A stretch of 64,000 bases of DNA from Gloeopeniophorella convolvens. Taxonomy: Eukaryota; Basidiomycota; Agaricomycetes; Russulales. The stretch covers positions 248,001-312,000 of the forward strand of contig WTXD01000001.1 of NCBI GenBank assembly GCA_022496205.1. Direction: 5' to 3'. Under the pieces are notes generated by a model, which worked only from the letters and a program-made list of their open reading frames with translations, made no database searches and was not told the DNA's origin. How positions within the stretch are numbered: the stretch's first letter is position 1; each line of letters opens with the position of its first letter. Positions 33,220 through 44,821 of this stretch are shown piece by piece. Position numbers and translations under genes: made by a program.

Positions 33220-33959
33220 TTACTTCTTCTTGGCTGCCTCCTCTTCCTCCTTCTATACGAGCGAAAAACAGTATGAGCGGATAAGCTAGGGGATGAGTAA
33301 AGATATGACTAGCCTTCGCCGCACGGATCTTGCGTGCACCCTCGTACCTTGCTTCGGCACGGCTGTTGCGGAGAGTCTTGTACGCGTTGAAGTCCCGCTC
33401 CTCCTGGGTAATCTTGCGAGGCTCCTCGGCAACGAATGAGGAGGGAATGGGGAGAGTCTGGCGGGTTGTAGGAGCGTTGAGGTCCTCGGCCTGATACGCT
33501 TATCATGAGCTCAAGTACACCCAGAGAAGAAGGACGACGCACAGATGAATCGCCCTTCTTGGGCTTGCCTGTCTTGCGGGGGAAGACGACAAGGCGCTCC
33601 TTGTACGCCTTCAGCCGCTCAACATTGATCGACTTGCCCTCGACGGACTGATTCCGGCGCCGATGGTCGACAACAACACCGAGTCCCCGGGCAGCCTTAC
33701 GGCCGATGCCTGCCTCCTTCAGCTCGCCGAGGGTGAAGCCGCGGCCTTCGCGCAACTTCGTATTGTACCGCACGGTCTGACCGCGCACAGCGGGGCGGAG
33801 GAGGCTAAGAGGGCGGACGCCGAGAGCCGCGACCTTAGCCTTGCGGGCCTGACGCCGGCGCAGCTTGCGCCCGGGCTGGTCGAACCAGGTCTTGACGCGG
33901 CGCTGCCAGTCCTTGCGGAAGTGGTTGGCGTGGAGGACGTTGTTTTTGCCGAAACCCAT
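33220..33959 (-). CDS. RPL13: 60S ribosomal protein eL13
   Basis: Cytosolic large-subunit protein. Exons 33959-33543, 33490-33314 and 33252-33220 give 208 residues, the usual size. MGFGKNNVLHANHFRKDWQ, KTWFDQPGRKLRRR, the basic RPAVRGQTVRYN stretch and LKAYKERLVVFPRK are highly conserved. The last intron is ambiguous: splicing at AAG|GCTAGT (GC donor) to TATAG gives ...RAAKKEEEEAAKKK, whereas a GT donor two codons' width away with a later acceptor gives ...RAAKAKEAAKKK. The former looks more natural. A 5'UTR intron ends just before the ATG (listed separately). Converges on the desaturase gene. Confidence 0.95.
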
Positions 33960-33967
33960 GGTTTAGC

Positions 33968-34162
33968 CTGGGGAACACGGGAGGAAGGTCAATGGCACCG
34001 TTGTGAGACTGATGATCATAGACAGATAGTCCATCCGCTGCGCCTGAACGCCATCCAGCGGATTCTGAAGCAAATCCGCTCGTTCAAACTGCAGGAATCA
34101 ATCCTGCATGCATCCCACACACACCCGGGCGACGAAAATGAGAGCAAAACGGCGATACTCAC
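33968..34162 (-). other. 5'UTR intron of eL13 with two perfect hairpins
   Basis: A 195-base intron with donor GTGAGT (34162) and acceptor CCCCAG (33968) directly upstream of the eL13 start codon, three to four times longer than others here. It contains two perfect stem-loops: 34091-34107 (six-pair stem, GCAGGA/TCCTGC) and 34058-34079 (seven-pair stem, GCGGATT/AATCCGC). Ribosomal protein introns often host snoRNAs, so an H/ACA-like RNA is possible, but I could not place confident H and ACA boxes or a target. Confidence 0.6.
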
Positions 34163-34734
34163 CTTGAGGGGGGGTTCTTGACGTTGACTGTCGTTGACGG
34201 GGCCTGTGTTCCAGGAGCTTTGGGTTAGTTTCAAACTCCGGCCTCAGTTTGGTGGATTTAATTAATTAATAATACCAGGATCTTATCTACAGTACGCAAC
34301 ACGCTTTTACTGAGACTGCATTCACAGAGGCCCTGCTGTTGCTTGGGTGGTTGATCGACTCCGTTTATAATATTCAGAAAGAACATATTCAGAGCTTGTT
34401 GTAGCGTGATAGATGATCTTCACAGCAGGCCGTGTTGCATTTTTGATGCATTGAGAGCTATTGAGAGCCACGGATGCAGACGAAAGAGAGTTATATTACC
34501 GTGGGTGAATAACACCACACCAAACGCTTCGTCTCGGCACTGTGCATACGCCATAGAGCGAGCCGCAACGAGAGATAGCTGATACAGAAAAATGGGCATT
34601 TGTAGGCCCCAGGAATTTCACGGCTGTTGCGTTGCTCAAAAGTGTCAGCGATCACCAGCACCAGCAAGCAGTCACGTGCACCGTGCAGCCGGGCGACATC
34701 CTATCCGCGCGACACGACCAGGCCGTTGACCACC
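34163..34734. promoter_or_regulatory. Divergent promoter region of eL13 and TAF5
   Basis: Gene-free DNA between the eL13 leader and the TAF5 start. It includes an AT-rich run TTTAATTAATTAATAATA near 34257, which may act as a nucleosome-free element. No coding frame is supported. Confidence 0.5.
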
Positions 34735-37507
34735 ATGTCGGCCGCCACTCCTACCGCTTCTACACCGGATGCATCGACTCCGGTACCCGCTTCAGCGGAG
34801 CAGGGCTCTGCCACACTCGCCGCTGACCGCCTAGTCTTGGAGTATCTACGCGCCAGAGGCCACAAGTCTGCAGAACAGGCCCTCACCGAAATTATTGGAT
34901 CCTCGGACGAGAAAGGGAAGGGAACTCAAGTCACAATCTCAGGGGAGGAGCTCGTGAAGAAACTGACTGTATTTGCCGAGAAGCCCGCTCTACCTGGGGA
35001 GAACACTCTCAAGACTACTCTGGGAGTGCAGAAGGAACTTGCGTCGGCGGTCAACTCGTCCAACTTACAGAACCTCATCGCTAGCATTGGGCCTGTGGGA
35101 GCTGAAGAGATACTATCTCTCGATCCCAATGACAAGCAGGAAGGGTTCAGGGAGCTCGAGTCTTGGGTTGAGGGATCCCTAGACATGTACAGAGTGTGTC
35201 CATTGGATCTCCGTGGTTCCATGACCCTCACACCCTGCTCCAGCCTGAGTTCCGCCCCATAATCTTCCCAATATTCTGCCACTTCTATCTGGACCTCGTC
35301 CAGTTCGGATTCAAGGATGCCGGTAAGCTCACTTCGCTTTGGTGACATGCGCCGTAACCATCCCACACAGCCCAGGAGTTCTTTGAGACGTTCTCTCCGC
35401 CACTCGAGGCTCTTCACAGTACCATCATCCACCGACTTTCGACTCTCCGCCTTCCCTCCCACATCCAGAGCGATGAAACCGCACAGCGCTTCCGAAACGA
35501 GAAGTACACCATCCGAATGTCTCGCTCCGGCTTCGCATTGCTGTTGGGCTGGCTCACAGAAGGTATCGGAGGGGAGGCACCAGGCGCTGGGGAAGGTTTC
35601 TCTGGCGAGAAGGGTAGGAGGGGCAGGGCAGCAGTCATGCGAGTTGTCAATAACCACCTAAAGTTTGACGGTAAGCATCTTGTGCACCTTGGTGGTTAGC
35701 TTATATTGAACTCGGCTCAGTGGCTACATCACAAACATCCAAAGCGTCGGGCTCCTGGGAAGACTCAACCGGCTTGCTCTCATCGCTGATACCGCAACCA
35801 AACGGGACTACCACCCCGTACACGAACCCGCAAGCTTTCAATGAAGCTGCAGGAGAGCTCAAATTGGGACCTGCACCTATCTCAGAAGAGCTTCGTACTG
35901 AGGCTGAGAAGTCTTTACGAGAGCAAGCGATGATGGATAGGGACCCTAGTGCTCAGTATGACAATCAACACCTTCGACCCACCCCAGCTACTGGCATCGT
36001 CTCTCCTGCAACCTCCGATCTTCTGCCACATCCTCCAACATTCAGAACAGTGGATGTCAGACGTGAAGTAGAAAAGGTTAGGGATGCAAGAAAGCGAATC
36101 CGTCTCGACCCGACAGCGCTTTCTTCTGCGGACGCCAACGGCCAAGGAGCTACCGCACGCCAGCGCAGCCTTCCGAGTATATGCGCATACACCTTGCATG
36201 ACGTGCATGAAGGGTTCGCAACAGGTCAATCTACGCGGCTCGCTACTGACGATGCTGGCCAACGTCACCAGGTCTCCGTGTTGCACGTTTTCTCAAGATA
36301 CTTCACTCATGGCCGCTGGCTTTGAGGAGAGCTACATCCGGCTCTGGAACCTGAAAGGGGAACCCTTGAATGGGTTACAAAGTGACTTCCAGGTTACCAA
36401 TATCCGAGATTGTGAGTTCGCTGCTGGACGTCACTGCCAATGACCACTTATCGCTTTCATTTGTGCAGCTAGCTCCCTGAATAACATTCGGGAGAAGGGC
36501 GGATCGCCCACTCGAAAGCTCATAGGACACAGCGGGCCTGTGTACTCTCTTGCTTTTGACCCTGTTGGTGGATCTGCGACACAACCCAGATATCTCCTGT
36601 CTGGATCTGCTGACGCTACAGCAAGATTATGGTCCCTAGACACTATGACCAACGTCGTTGCATATAGGGGGCACCAAAACCCAATATGGGACGTCGACTG
36701 GAGCCCGATGGGCATATACTTCGCAACAGCCAGTCGAGATCGCACGGCCCGCCTCTGGTCAACAGACCGGACATCCACCCTACGAATCTACGCTGGCCAC
36801 TCGAGTGATGTTGATGTAAGTGCTACACGATGTTATTAAGAATTTTGGTCGCTCATTGAGCACAGTGCGTGCGGTTCCACCCCAATTCACTGTATGTTGC
36901 GACTGGCTCAAGTGATTGGACTGCGCGACTCTGGGATGTCCAGCGAGGCACCTCTGTCCGTGTTTTCATCGGCCATCAGGGCATAGTGTCCACGCTCGCC
37001 TTCAGTCCAGACGGTCGATATCTTGCCACAGCTGGTGAGTCACCCTTGCTGATGATCGGAACCTTACTCAGTGCACCAACCCCCAGGTGAGGATTTGGCG
37101 ATCAACCTATGGGATCTAGGGTCCGGGCGGCGCGTTAAGAAGATGACAGGACATACGGCCTCCGTGTACTCCCTTGCATTTAGCGCGGAGTCATCGGTGC
37201 TGGTGAGCGGTGGGGCCGACTGGACCGTCAGGTGCTGGGACATCAAAGGGGCGGGAGGCGTGCCTGAGACCGCCCGGACAAATGGGGCCACAGGCGGTGC
37301 TGGCACGCATCATTCAAAAGACCTGCATCCCGACATGATAGAGACGTACGTGCTTCATAGCTGCCGCATACACCGATCTCAGGAATATGCAGAACGGACC
37401 TCCTCGCCACTTTTCCGACCAAGCGGACGCCGATTATCAACGTCCACTTCACGCCGCGCAATCTCTGCCTTGTAGCGGGCCCATACCTTTCTACAGTACC
37501 ACGGTAA
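34735..37507 (+). CDS. TAF5: TFIID subunit TAF5 (WD40 repeats)
   Basis: Scaffold subunit of the general transcription factor TFIID and, in fungi, of SAGA. Nine exons: 34735-35193, 35244-35322, 35371-35670, 35721-36213, 36272-36411, 36469-36815, 36866-37034, 37087-37345, 37393-37507; 786 residues. The N-terminus has a LisH-like VLEYLRARGHKSAEQAL and the NTD2 domain (FPIFCHFYLDLVQFGFKDAAQEFFETF). Six or so WD40 repeats follow from SICAYTLHD, for example LIGHSGPVYSLAF, YRGHQNPIWDVDW, FIGHQGIVSTLAF and MTGHTASVYSLAF, ending with ETTDLLATFPTKRTPIINVHF and LVAGPY. Intron 4 uses a weak donor GTTCGC, chosen because it alone joins HDVHEG to SPCCTFSQD in frame. Confidence 0.95.
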
Positions 37508-38130
37508 CAAAGTGAGTGCTTGCCCGGCTTTGACCGTCATCGTGGTATTGGGGCACGCCCCGGGGCTGTCATTGTTATGTTGCGTGCCTTGTTTTGCCGC
37601 GTACCGCATTGCTATCGAATTGCCTTGCTTTGCGTCGATTGAGGGATCAGGGGCGTGTTGTCGGCTCGTTGGCTAAGGGCTGGCAGCGACGCCGTTATCT
37701 GAAGTCATTCGTCGGTACAACTCATCTAGCTTACTGAATATTCACCGCATTCCCATCGCCCTGTGCCCGATACCTAGCTTCCATAGATGGTGTACTAGCG
37801 GCTCGCCGATGATGATCGTATCACTCAACAAGCTCAACGGGCGGCGTTGTTGTGGTCGTGGTTGTGGCTGTTGTAGGCCAGGTGACATGGACAATGCCAC
37901 TCATCCAAGTCGGTCTATCAATTGTGGCACGTGTGAGCTCACGTTAGTGCTCGTTAATAAATAGTCCAACTCTTCCCTTCCGAACTACATTCCACCCGAC
38001 TGGACAAGACTACCCTTTTTGACGACGTCAAACCAGGCTACTTAGACAAACACTAGCCTCTCCGTTGCGTCAAAGCTCCCTTTCCTATGAACAAACCGCC
38101 CTAATTAGTACATGCCCCACAGCCTATAGG
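37508..38130. other. Intergenic region, no gene seen
   Basis: Tandem intergenic DNA with no supported coding frame. It contains a CACGTG E-box inside GTGGCACGTGTGAGC near 37923-37937, possibly part of the promoter of the next gene. Confidence 0.5.
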
Positions 38131-38979
38131 ATGGCGAGCAATATGGATGTCGACCGGGCACCCTTCGACCAACCATCCGCTCTGCATGAATTACCGCAAG
38201 CTCAAGATCCTTCCACCGTAGCTGTGGGACTACCTCTATCGAACGGTGCGCATTGAACTTGAGCTCCACAACTCCCGCACTCATTCATGGGTTACTCAAC
38301 CCGTCGACAAGCAGGTGCCCAGCCCCGCGAGTCATTCAGAGATATTCCTGTGAAGGTACATATTCGGAGGCCAGATAGAGATTCGTGGATGTACATTGGT
38401 CGTGCCATGGTCTCATTGGACACGACGGGACACAATTCTCAAGTTGGTAAGCTACTATCCGCCCTGTTCCTAGCAGTGACCGCTCTTCAATGAATTGGTT
38501 CTAACCATACCCACAGTCGTCCGCTCAACATCTGCGAACAAGATATTGGCCGTCTTCGGCGAGGTGAGCGGTGTTTATCATCGAGGGCTGTGCACGGGCG
38601 CTCATGCTCGAGCAGAGCAGCGAGCTCCAAGCAGAGAAGCGCGGTAACTTTGTTGTCGTTGGATGCGTTGAGGGATCAAAGGTGGTCTCTTGGTCACTCA
38701 ATGTACGCTCCTCGCTTCCCATACAATGCACTATTGATAGGACTTGTTACCCAGGCCCTGAACGCCTCTGAGACACTGCGCCTGCTCGCCTGCATCGAGC
38801 TCACGTGCTACCGCTGCAGGCAGCCAGTTGGCGATCCACGGTCACAGCACAAGGTTCGTCGGCGGATCGAACGAGTCATCAAGGACGACCGGCGGAAGAG
38901 GCACAAGCGGCGCCAGGACCAAGATGCTATGATCGACCTATTCTCCAAGCAGGATCTGAATACGCCCGAAGACACCTAG
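38131..38979 (+). CDS. Small conserved protein of unknown function
   Basis: Not recognised as a named family. Five exons, 38131-38245, 38312-38446, 38517-38563, 38616-38702 and 38755-38979, join to 202 residues with every boundary in frame and clean GT-AG sites, which argues for a real gene. The middle (VKVHIRRPDRDSWMYIGRAMVSL, VVVRSTSANKILAVFGE, RGNFVVVGCVEGSKVVSWSLN) alternates short strands and ends in a helix LNASETLRLLACIE, a layout that recalls PH-like folds such as WH1 or Ran-binding domains, though this is only a resemblance. A CYRC pair follows, then a strongly basic segment (KVRRRIERVIKDDRRKRHKRR) that could be a nuclear signal. No signal peptide or membrane span. Confidence 0.75.
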
Positions 38980-39478
38980 CGCGGGATTATTGACACGATA
39001 GCTGCAGCGACAGGATTTACAGATGAAGGACGTTGTACATGATCTACCATAGCATCGACACGAAGCCTAACAGCATCTTATTCATCGACCCCCAACCAAG
39101 CTGTCAATACTTATCTGTACTCGACCGCCTGTTCCCTGCACCTTTTTAAGTCCCTAGCATAGCGTATACCGCGACCACTGACGTCTTCAGTCGGTGCCGT
39201 TTGTTCCCCTTTCATGCTGCCCATTTCGCTCTGTCAGGATTGTACACATATATCGAGATTTCAATGCCAGAGTGTATTCCGATGTTAGTGCAGTGAGCCA
39301 TATGGAGAGAAGCACAACACGGTGCAGCGATAAGCAGTACAGGAATTGAGTGAAATAGATAGGACTGCTAGATTATGGATACATGCTACTGCAAATTTGC
39401 CGGCTTAGCTCGGTGCATTGTCATGAAGCGAACAAGAAAGGGTATGCCAAAATAGCAGGTGGAGCGGCCTCGAGTATA
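38980..39478. other. Convergent intergenic region
   Basis: Between two genes that end towards each other; presumed 3'UTRs. No coding frame or structure seen. Confidence 0.5.
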
Positions 39479-41027
39479 TCATGGAGGATGCGGCGTTTGG
39501 CTGGATGAACCACTTGATGGGTGATGGAAAATCACCGGGGCCCGACTTTCGCTGTATTGTGGAGGTAGCTCGATGAATCCACGCTCATCGGGGGCAATGT
39601 CATCGACATCTGTATGCAAAATGAAGTTTGCGGGACGATACCGCGAGGACGCCCCCAGGTCACCCTTTCTTGAGGGAGCGGGTGCCGAGGTTGGTGGGCC
39701 ACCGACAAGTTCGGCACTTGCGGATGAGGGTACGAGGCTAGCGGTCGACTCCATGCGAGCCATCTCGTAAGGTGTTCCAGCAGACATGGGGTATGGTTCT
39801 ACATCGTGGTGGTCCGGATATGATGTTGGTGAGTCATTGCCATCGCCTATATTGATCTCAGCACAACGCGAGCCAACACAGGGGCGTCCAAAACGTACCG
39901 GCAAGATTGAGGAAAGGTTGGCGGCGGCGGGATGAAGACCCACGGTGGCGGCGGAATAGAAAGAAGCCAAGGGCTGCGAGCACGCCGAGACCAATCAGGA
40001 TTCCAACAATCGTCGCAGTGACGGTGGTTCCGGAGACCTTGCCACTAGATTTCGGAGTGGACGATGGGCTTACGGCGGGGGAAGAGGTAGAGGAGCGAGT
40101 GGAGGAAGCTGATGTTGTGGTTGAGGACGTTTGACTGCTGGTGACAGACGGAGAGCTTGCGTTCAAGCAGGAGCTATCGCTGGTAGAGCCTGACACCTTG
40201 ATATCGGAGGCACCGCCGGTGCGGTTTTGGGCGTCACTCATGACGAAGATGATTGAAGTGCCTGCCGGAACGCTCGCTGGGTTCCATACAAACTGAGTGG
40301 ACCCACTTGGAGGATGTAATACAACTGCAGATCCTCCTGGGACCACGCCCTGAATGTGATGTCAAATATATTCGTGCCAAGTACGGCAGAGGAAGGGATG
40401 GGAACGCACAACAATTGTCACCGGCTGAACCGCATCAGGGAAGTTCGAGAAAGTGTACGGTCTATCCACTCGACGTGTTTAGCGCGCCGAACATGGTGAC
40501 AGCCTCTTCATTGGCTTACCTGCATTGCTGCAGAGCAAAATCGAGGTCGTAAACGAAATTCGGCCCAGGATCGACCGTATTGCAGCTGGCACCGCCGGCA
40601 GGGGCCTCGACAGTTAACAGAGGTGATATCCCGCCCGTCGCGGAACCCGTGGCGTCTGACATGGTGATTACGAATTGCTGCTCTTGAGCAAGCTGCAACT
40701 GTGTGCTGAATGATCCGGCACCATTGTTGAATGCGGATGCGGGGACATTCAGAATTTTTTGCGAGCCATGCACCTAGAGGGAGACATGAGCCGGTGCGAA
40801 AGGGATAAGAGACGGGACGTACAGGGATAATTTCCAGAACAAATGGTGGCTGGCCGCCTCAAAGCCAAGCCCTCAGCGACTCACTCGTACATATGGGCGC
40901 ACCACATACCAGTCCACGATACTTGCAGGTTTCCGCACTGTGTTGGTGTTGTGCTCGTAAAGGTGAAACCTAATACCGGCACGAGCGCACCCAAAACAAC
41001 TGGCAAGGAAGAGAGACGTGTGCGCAT
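39479..41027 (-). CDS. Single-span Ser/Thr-rich surface protein
   Basis: Probable plasma-membrane or wall-facing protein of a family known to me from agaricomycetes; function unknown. Exons 41027-40910, 40857-40823, 40773-40520, 40461-40410, 40349-39899 and 39846-39479 give 425 residues. An N-terminal signal peptide (SSLPVVLGALVPVLG) is followed by FTFTSTTPTQCGNLQVSWTGG. Two similar extracellular modules occur, one with QFVITMSDATGSATGG and the next with SIIFVMSDAQNRTGGASD, suggesting an internal duplication. A Ser/Thr stalk then precedes one membrane segment (VTATIVGILIGLGVLAALGFFLF), a basic stop-transfer RRHRGSSSRRR and a cytoplasmic tail of about 130 residues ending in a Pro-rich sequence. 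Topology like yeast wall-stress sensors, but no homology to them is claimed. Confidence 0.87.
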
Positions 41028-41712
41028 CCGGCGCTAGTGTGAATAGAGAGAAATGACAGAGGAATGAGTGGTGAGTACGCTGAGGATCATACAACCGGCG
41101 AATGACCACCTCCAGAGCTCGAGGGCTGTAAGACAGCCCGGTCACGCGGGAATTTCGTCCCTGGCGACGGCTTGGCACGAGATCACCGTAAGTAAATTAA
41201 ACCCGCACTGCCTGCGATATGGCAGACGCGCTTTGCACGGCCTCATTTGAACGTGGTGCTGAAGACTATCCGATTCCTCGGAGTGCAGAAGCTCATGTCG
41301 GGTGACCAGGGGTGTATGCATGAGAGATAGGAGCTGGTAGTCGGTCTAAAGCTGTTCAGGAACGCGTCGACAACGCGTTTCGGACGTACATGTATGATCA
41401 TATGATCTGACGAAGGCACGCACGCACGGATCCCACTGCAAGCCATGCTTAGACCAATATGGTGTGACTTGTAAGTAACAACTGTCATATCAGACCGCTG
41501 CTAGACGGACTGGCTTTACACACAATAGGTAGATAATGAGCAAATAACGCCGAGGTGGCGTGTGCCAAGGCTCTGCAAACATCGCTGACCCGCAGTCCTT
41601 CGGAAACCGCGCTATGTATTAGCCTCCGGTGCGGTTGCACAGCACCCCTCCCAAGGACCCTGAAGCTTGAAGGCCTGAAGCCTCTAACGTGGTTTCTTTT
41701 GGGCATTTAATG
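41028..41712. other. Intergenic region, no gene seen
   Basis: Upstream of the surface-protein gene and downstream of the RecQ gene's neighbour on the same strand. No supported frame, RNA or repeat was found. Confidence 0.5.
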
Positions 41713-44547
41713 TCAATACCTCCCCCTCTTGTAACCCCTTCCGCGACCTCGGTAGGAACTGCTGCCTGTCGTGGATTTCTGACCGTCGTAAGACTGACTT
41801 GACTTCGTACGGGAAAACGGCCGTTTTCGCTCATATGTGGATGCTGGGGCCGTCTCGAGTCTGGCGTAGCCAGCTTTCTGGCATTCGGCCTCGAAGGCCG
41901 CTACGAGCGCATTGAAGTCCGTGTCCACCATACTGCCAAAGAGGGGATGCGACGATGACCATTTGCCTACGGTAAGTCGAGGTGAGGTGATCCCGAATGC
42001 CATGCGCGCCAAAAGCCGAGGGTCATCGCGTTCTGGGCATGCGTCCAGGATCGCTTGTAGCAACCGAGGGTTTGGCGTTGTCTCGGTCACCGGGTTGAAT
42101 TCAATTCCAGTTCCTGTCTGGCAGAAGGTGCAACGTCCGCACATCCCAGTAGGGACTGCGTCTTCATCGCCAAAATAAGAAGCAAGTGCTTGCGCAAGGC
42201 CTAGGAACGCCCAAAAGTCAGCATGATCATTAGTATGATCATTACGTGACGCACAATCATCATTGGTAGCGAATGTAATTACGCTGCGCAGTTTCTCAAC
42301 TGCCTCTTCCTCCCTCTTGACCATACCCTGATGCAGGAGCGTGGCAAGATTCTTAATTTCCTCCGTGCTCTTCGGAAGAGGGTTGATGACAGCGTATCTC
42401 TGCACAAAGTTAGGGGTGTACATAGAGAGATTTTAATCACTTACCGCCCTCACTTGAGATGCTTTTGACCATACTGAACCTAGATGGTTGAATGTTATGT
42501 CGGCAATATGTATGTGTATACTTTCAAGAACCAACCCTCAAGTTCCCAGTCGCTGATCTGTCTTGCCAATGTCGCACGATCGACCTCAGAGTAATTGGCA
42601 GCGGATTCAACATCAATCTAGAATTAAGGGGGTCATGTGAGGATCCCTGGTGCCGCGTGGAGGCCTCTCACCAGGTAGCCTCCACCTCTAGGTTTCCAAT
42701 GTGTCTTGATAACCTTCGCAGCAGGTGTACTGCATCCGAGCACCCTGCTCCAGCCTTCACTTGAGCGAGAAGAGATTTCGTAAACCGAATAGAATGGTGT
42801 GACCCCCCGGAGGAAGTTGAAATCAAGCTCGAGTTGAGCGTACGAAAGGTTGAGCACGTTGGACTGCCAGAGAAGGTTAGACGGCTGAACAAGAATGTAT
42901 TGCCTCGTTAATCTTACCCGGATATCGTATCTAAAACGCCCCGAGCACGTCAGGTCTTCTCAACACGCAAGCAAAACAGTGACGTACGTTTTGGACTGTT
43001 GGTAAAGATTGAAGTCAATGGTGCCGTCAGAAGCTGGCTGCTTCAACGCGACCTCTTGCAACCAGAGCTCGATATCACGCTTAGCGCAAGTATCACCGCG
43101 GGCGAAGCCTTCAAGGATCGGGATGTCTGCGGCCGACAGATAAAGGCGGCAAGTGGAGACCTTGCCGTCGCGGCCAGCGCGTCCCACCTCCTGGCTATAA
43201 TTCTCAATGGTCTTTGGGAGGTTCAAATGCACGACCTATCGAATGACCGCTTGAACAACCAAACCTTGGGTGACTTCAGCGACAGATACTGACCTGACGG
43301 ATGTCCGCTATGCGTCATAGGTGAATACATGCATCCTAGAAAGCGGGACTCTCTAGCACCTTTGTCAATGCCCATTCCGAATGCGATTGTGGCACAGACG
43401 ATGCCCTTGTCCGAGTTCATAAACGAATTCTGAATCTCGTCGCGTCGCTCCCCGGGGAGACCTGCGTGGTATACCATAGCCTCCAAGTCTTTGGACCTCA
43501 GGCGATCTGCAACCTCTTCGGCTTGCTTCTGAGTAGTCACATAAACAATTGCGGGTCCTGTTCTGGATTTGAGAAATGGAACCAGACTCTTGAGCTTATC
43601 CTCGAATGTAGTGGTGACTTCAACCTCGAAGGCCAGACTGAACAAATTGAGTCAGTATTGTAAGGAGGATCTCCGCTGAACGTACTTGGGACGGAATACT
43701 GGTGTCCGGAAGACACCTGCCTCGGTGTCTATGTGGAACGATTTGCAAATGTCTTCGGCGACGCCTTTGGTGGCAGTGGCTGTCAGACATAAGACACGCT
43801 CTACGCTCATTTCCTCCGCAAACCGGGCAATCTTTAGGTATTCGGGCCTGAAACTCGCACCCCACTTCGGGTGCGTAAGAACGGATGGCAAAGACAGAGC
43901 GATGTCGCTCACTTGTGAGATACAATGTGACTCGTCCACAGCAAGGAGCGCTATCTTCACACTTCTCATCATCGCAACGAAAGTCTCGTTGTTGAGCCTG
44001 AGAAGCATCAGGACTGTTAAATTCCATCGAATGTCTCTCACCTTTCTGGGGCGACGTAAAGGAGCTTCAAAGATCCCGAGCGTACTTCCTGCTTCACAAA
44101 CGCGGCTCGATCTGCCGTCAAGCTACTGTCGAGACTTGCAGCCTTGACCCCGCGTGAGCATAGCGCGTCAACTTGATCTCTCATGAGTGCAATCAGTGGG
44201 GAGATGACAAGCGTTATGCCCTAGCATGGTTTCGTGAGGTGTCGTGGGATAGGGGGAGGTAGGCATACCTCCAGACACAGCGCAGGGACCTGATAAGTCA
44301 AGCTCTTCCCACCTGCGGGAGCGCATCGTTGAGTCCAGCTAGGTGGGTATTCTGAGGAGCAAACGCACCGCCAGTGGGATACAACACCAATGCGTTCTCA
44401 TTGTCCTCGACGATGCGCCGTATAACCTGAAATACAGCGTTTAAAGGGTAGGCAGGGGACTGTGCTGGCCAAACCCACCGCTTCCTGTGATAATCGAAAT
44501 GAAGGGAAGCCAAAAACATCACTCAGGACTTGATGTGCTTTATCCAT
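41713..44547 (-). CDS. RecQ-family DNA helicase
   Basis: ATP-dependent 3'-5' helicase for DNA repair or recombination. Fourteen exons give 720 residues: 44547-44479, 44426-44369, 44312-44269, 44220-44042, 43997-43913, 43864-43686, 43637-43360, 43307-43294, 43235-42988, 42930-42918, 42863-42672, 42617-42536, 42479-42445, 42399-41713. Visible motifs: Walker A YPTGGGKSLTYQVPAL, ISPLIALMRDQ, the DESH box in AVDESHCISQWG, LTATAT, TIAFGMGIDKADIRQVVH and QEVGRAGRDG with the arginine finger. After the helicase core are LSYAQLELDFNFLRGVTPFYSVYE, a winged-helix-like part, and MCGRCTFC, a cysteine cluster. The C-terminus is Gly/Arg-rich (YRGRGRGYKRGRY). Shorter than BLM/Sgs1, so not clearly either. Exons of 14 and 13 bases are unusual. 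Confidence 0.93.
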
Positions 44548-44821
44548 GTGGATGGACTGTCGTGGCGTGCACCGCGCGTCTCCTCGTTTGCAGAAGTGTG
44601 TAGATTCTAAAGAAGCATCGCGACGCGCCTGCAAAACGCGAAAGCACGGGCACAGGCACGTGATCGTGTCGACATTCCAAGAAATACATCCACGCATGCA
44701 ACTACTTATACTCAAAAGTAATGATAGATCTAGCGTCCCACACAACTGTCTGCCCGCTTTAAATACACCCATGGCGCAACATCTCAGATGCGCACCAACC
44801 AACGGAGTGCTCACCCCAAAC

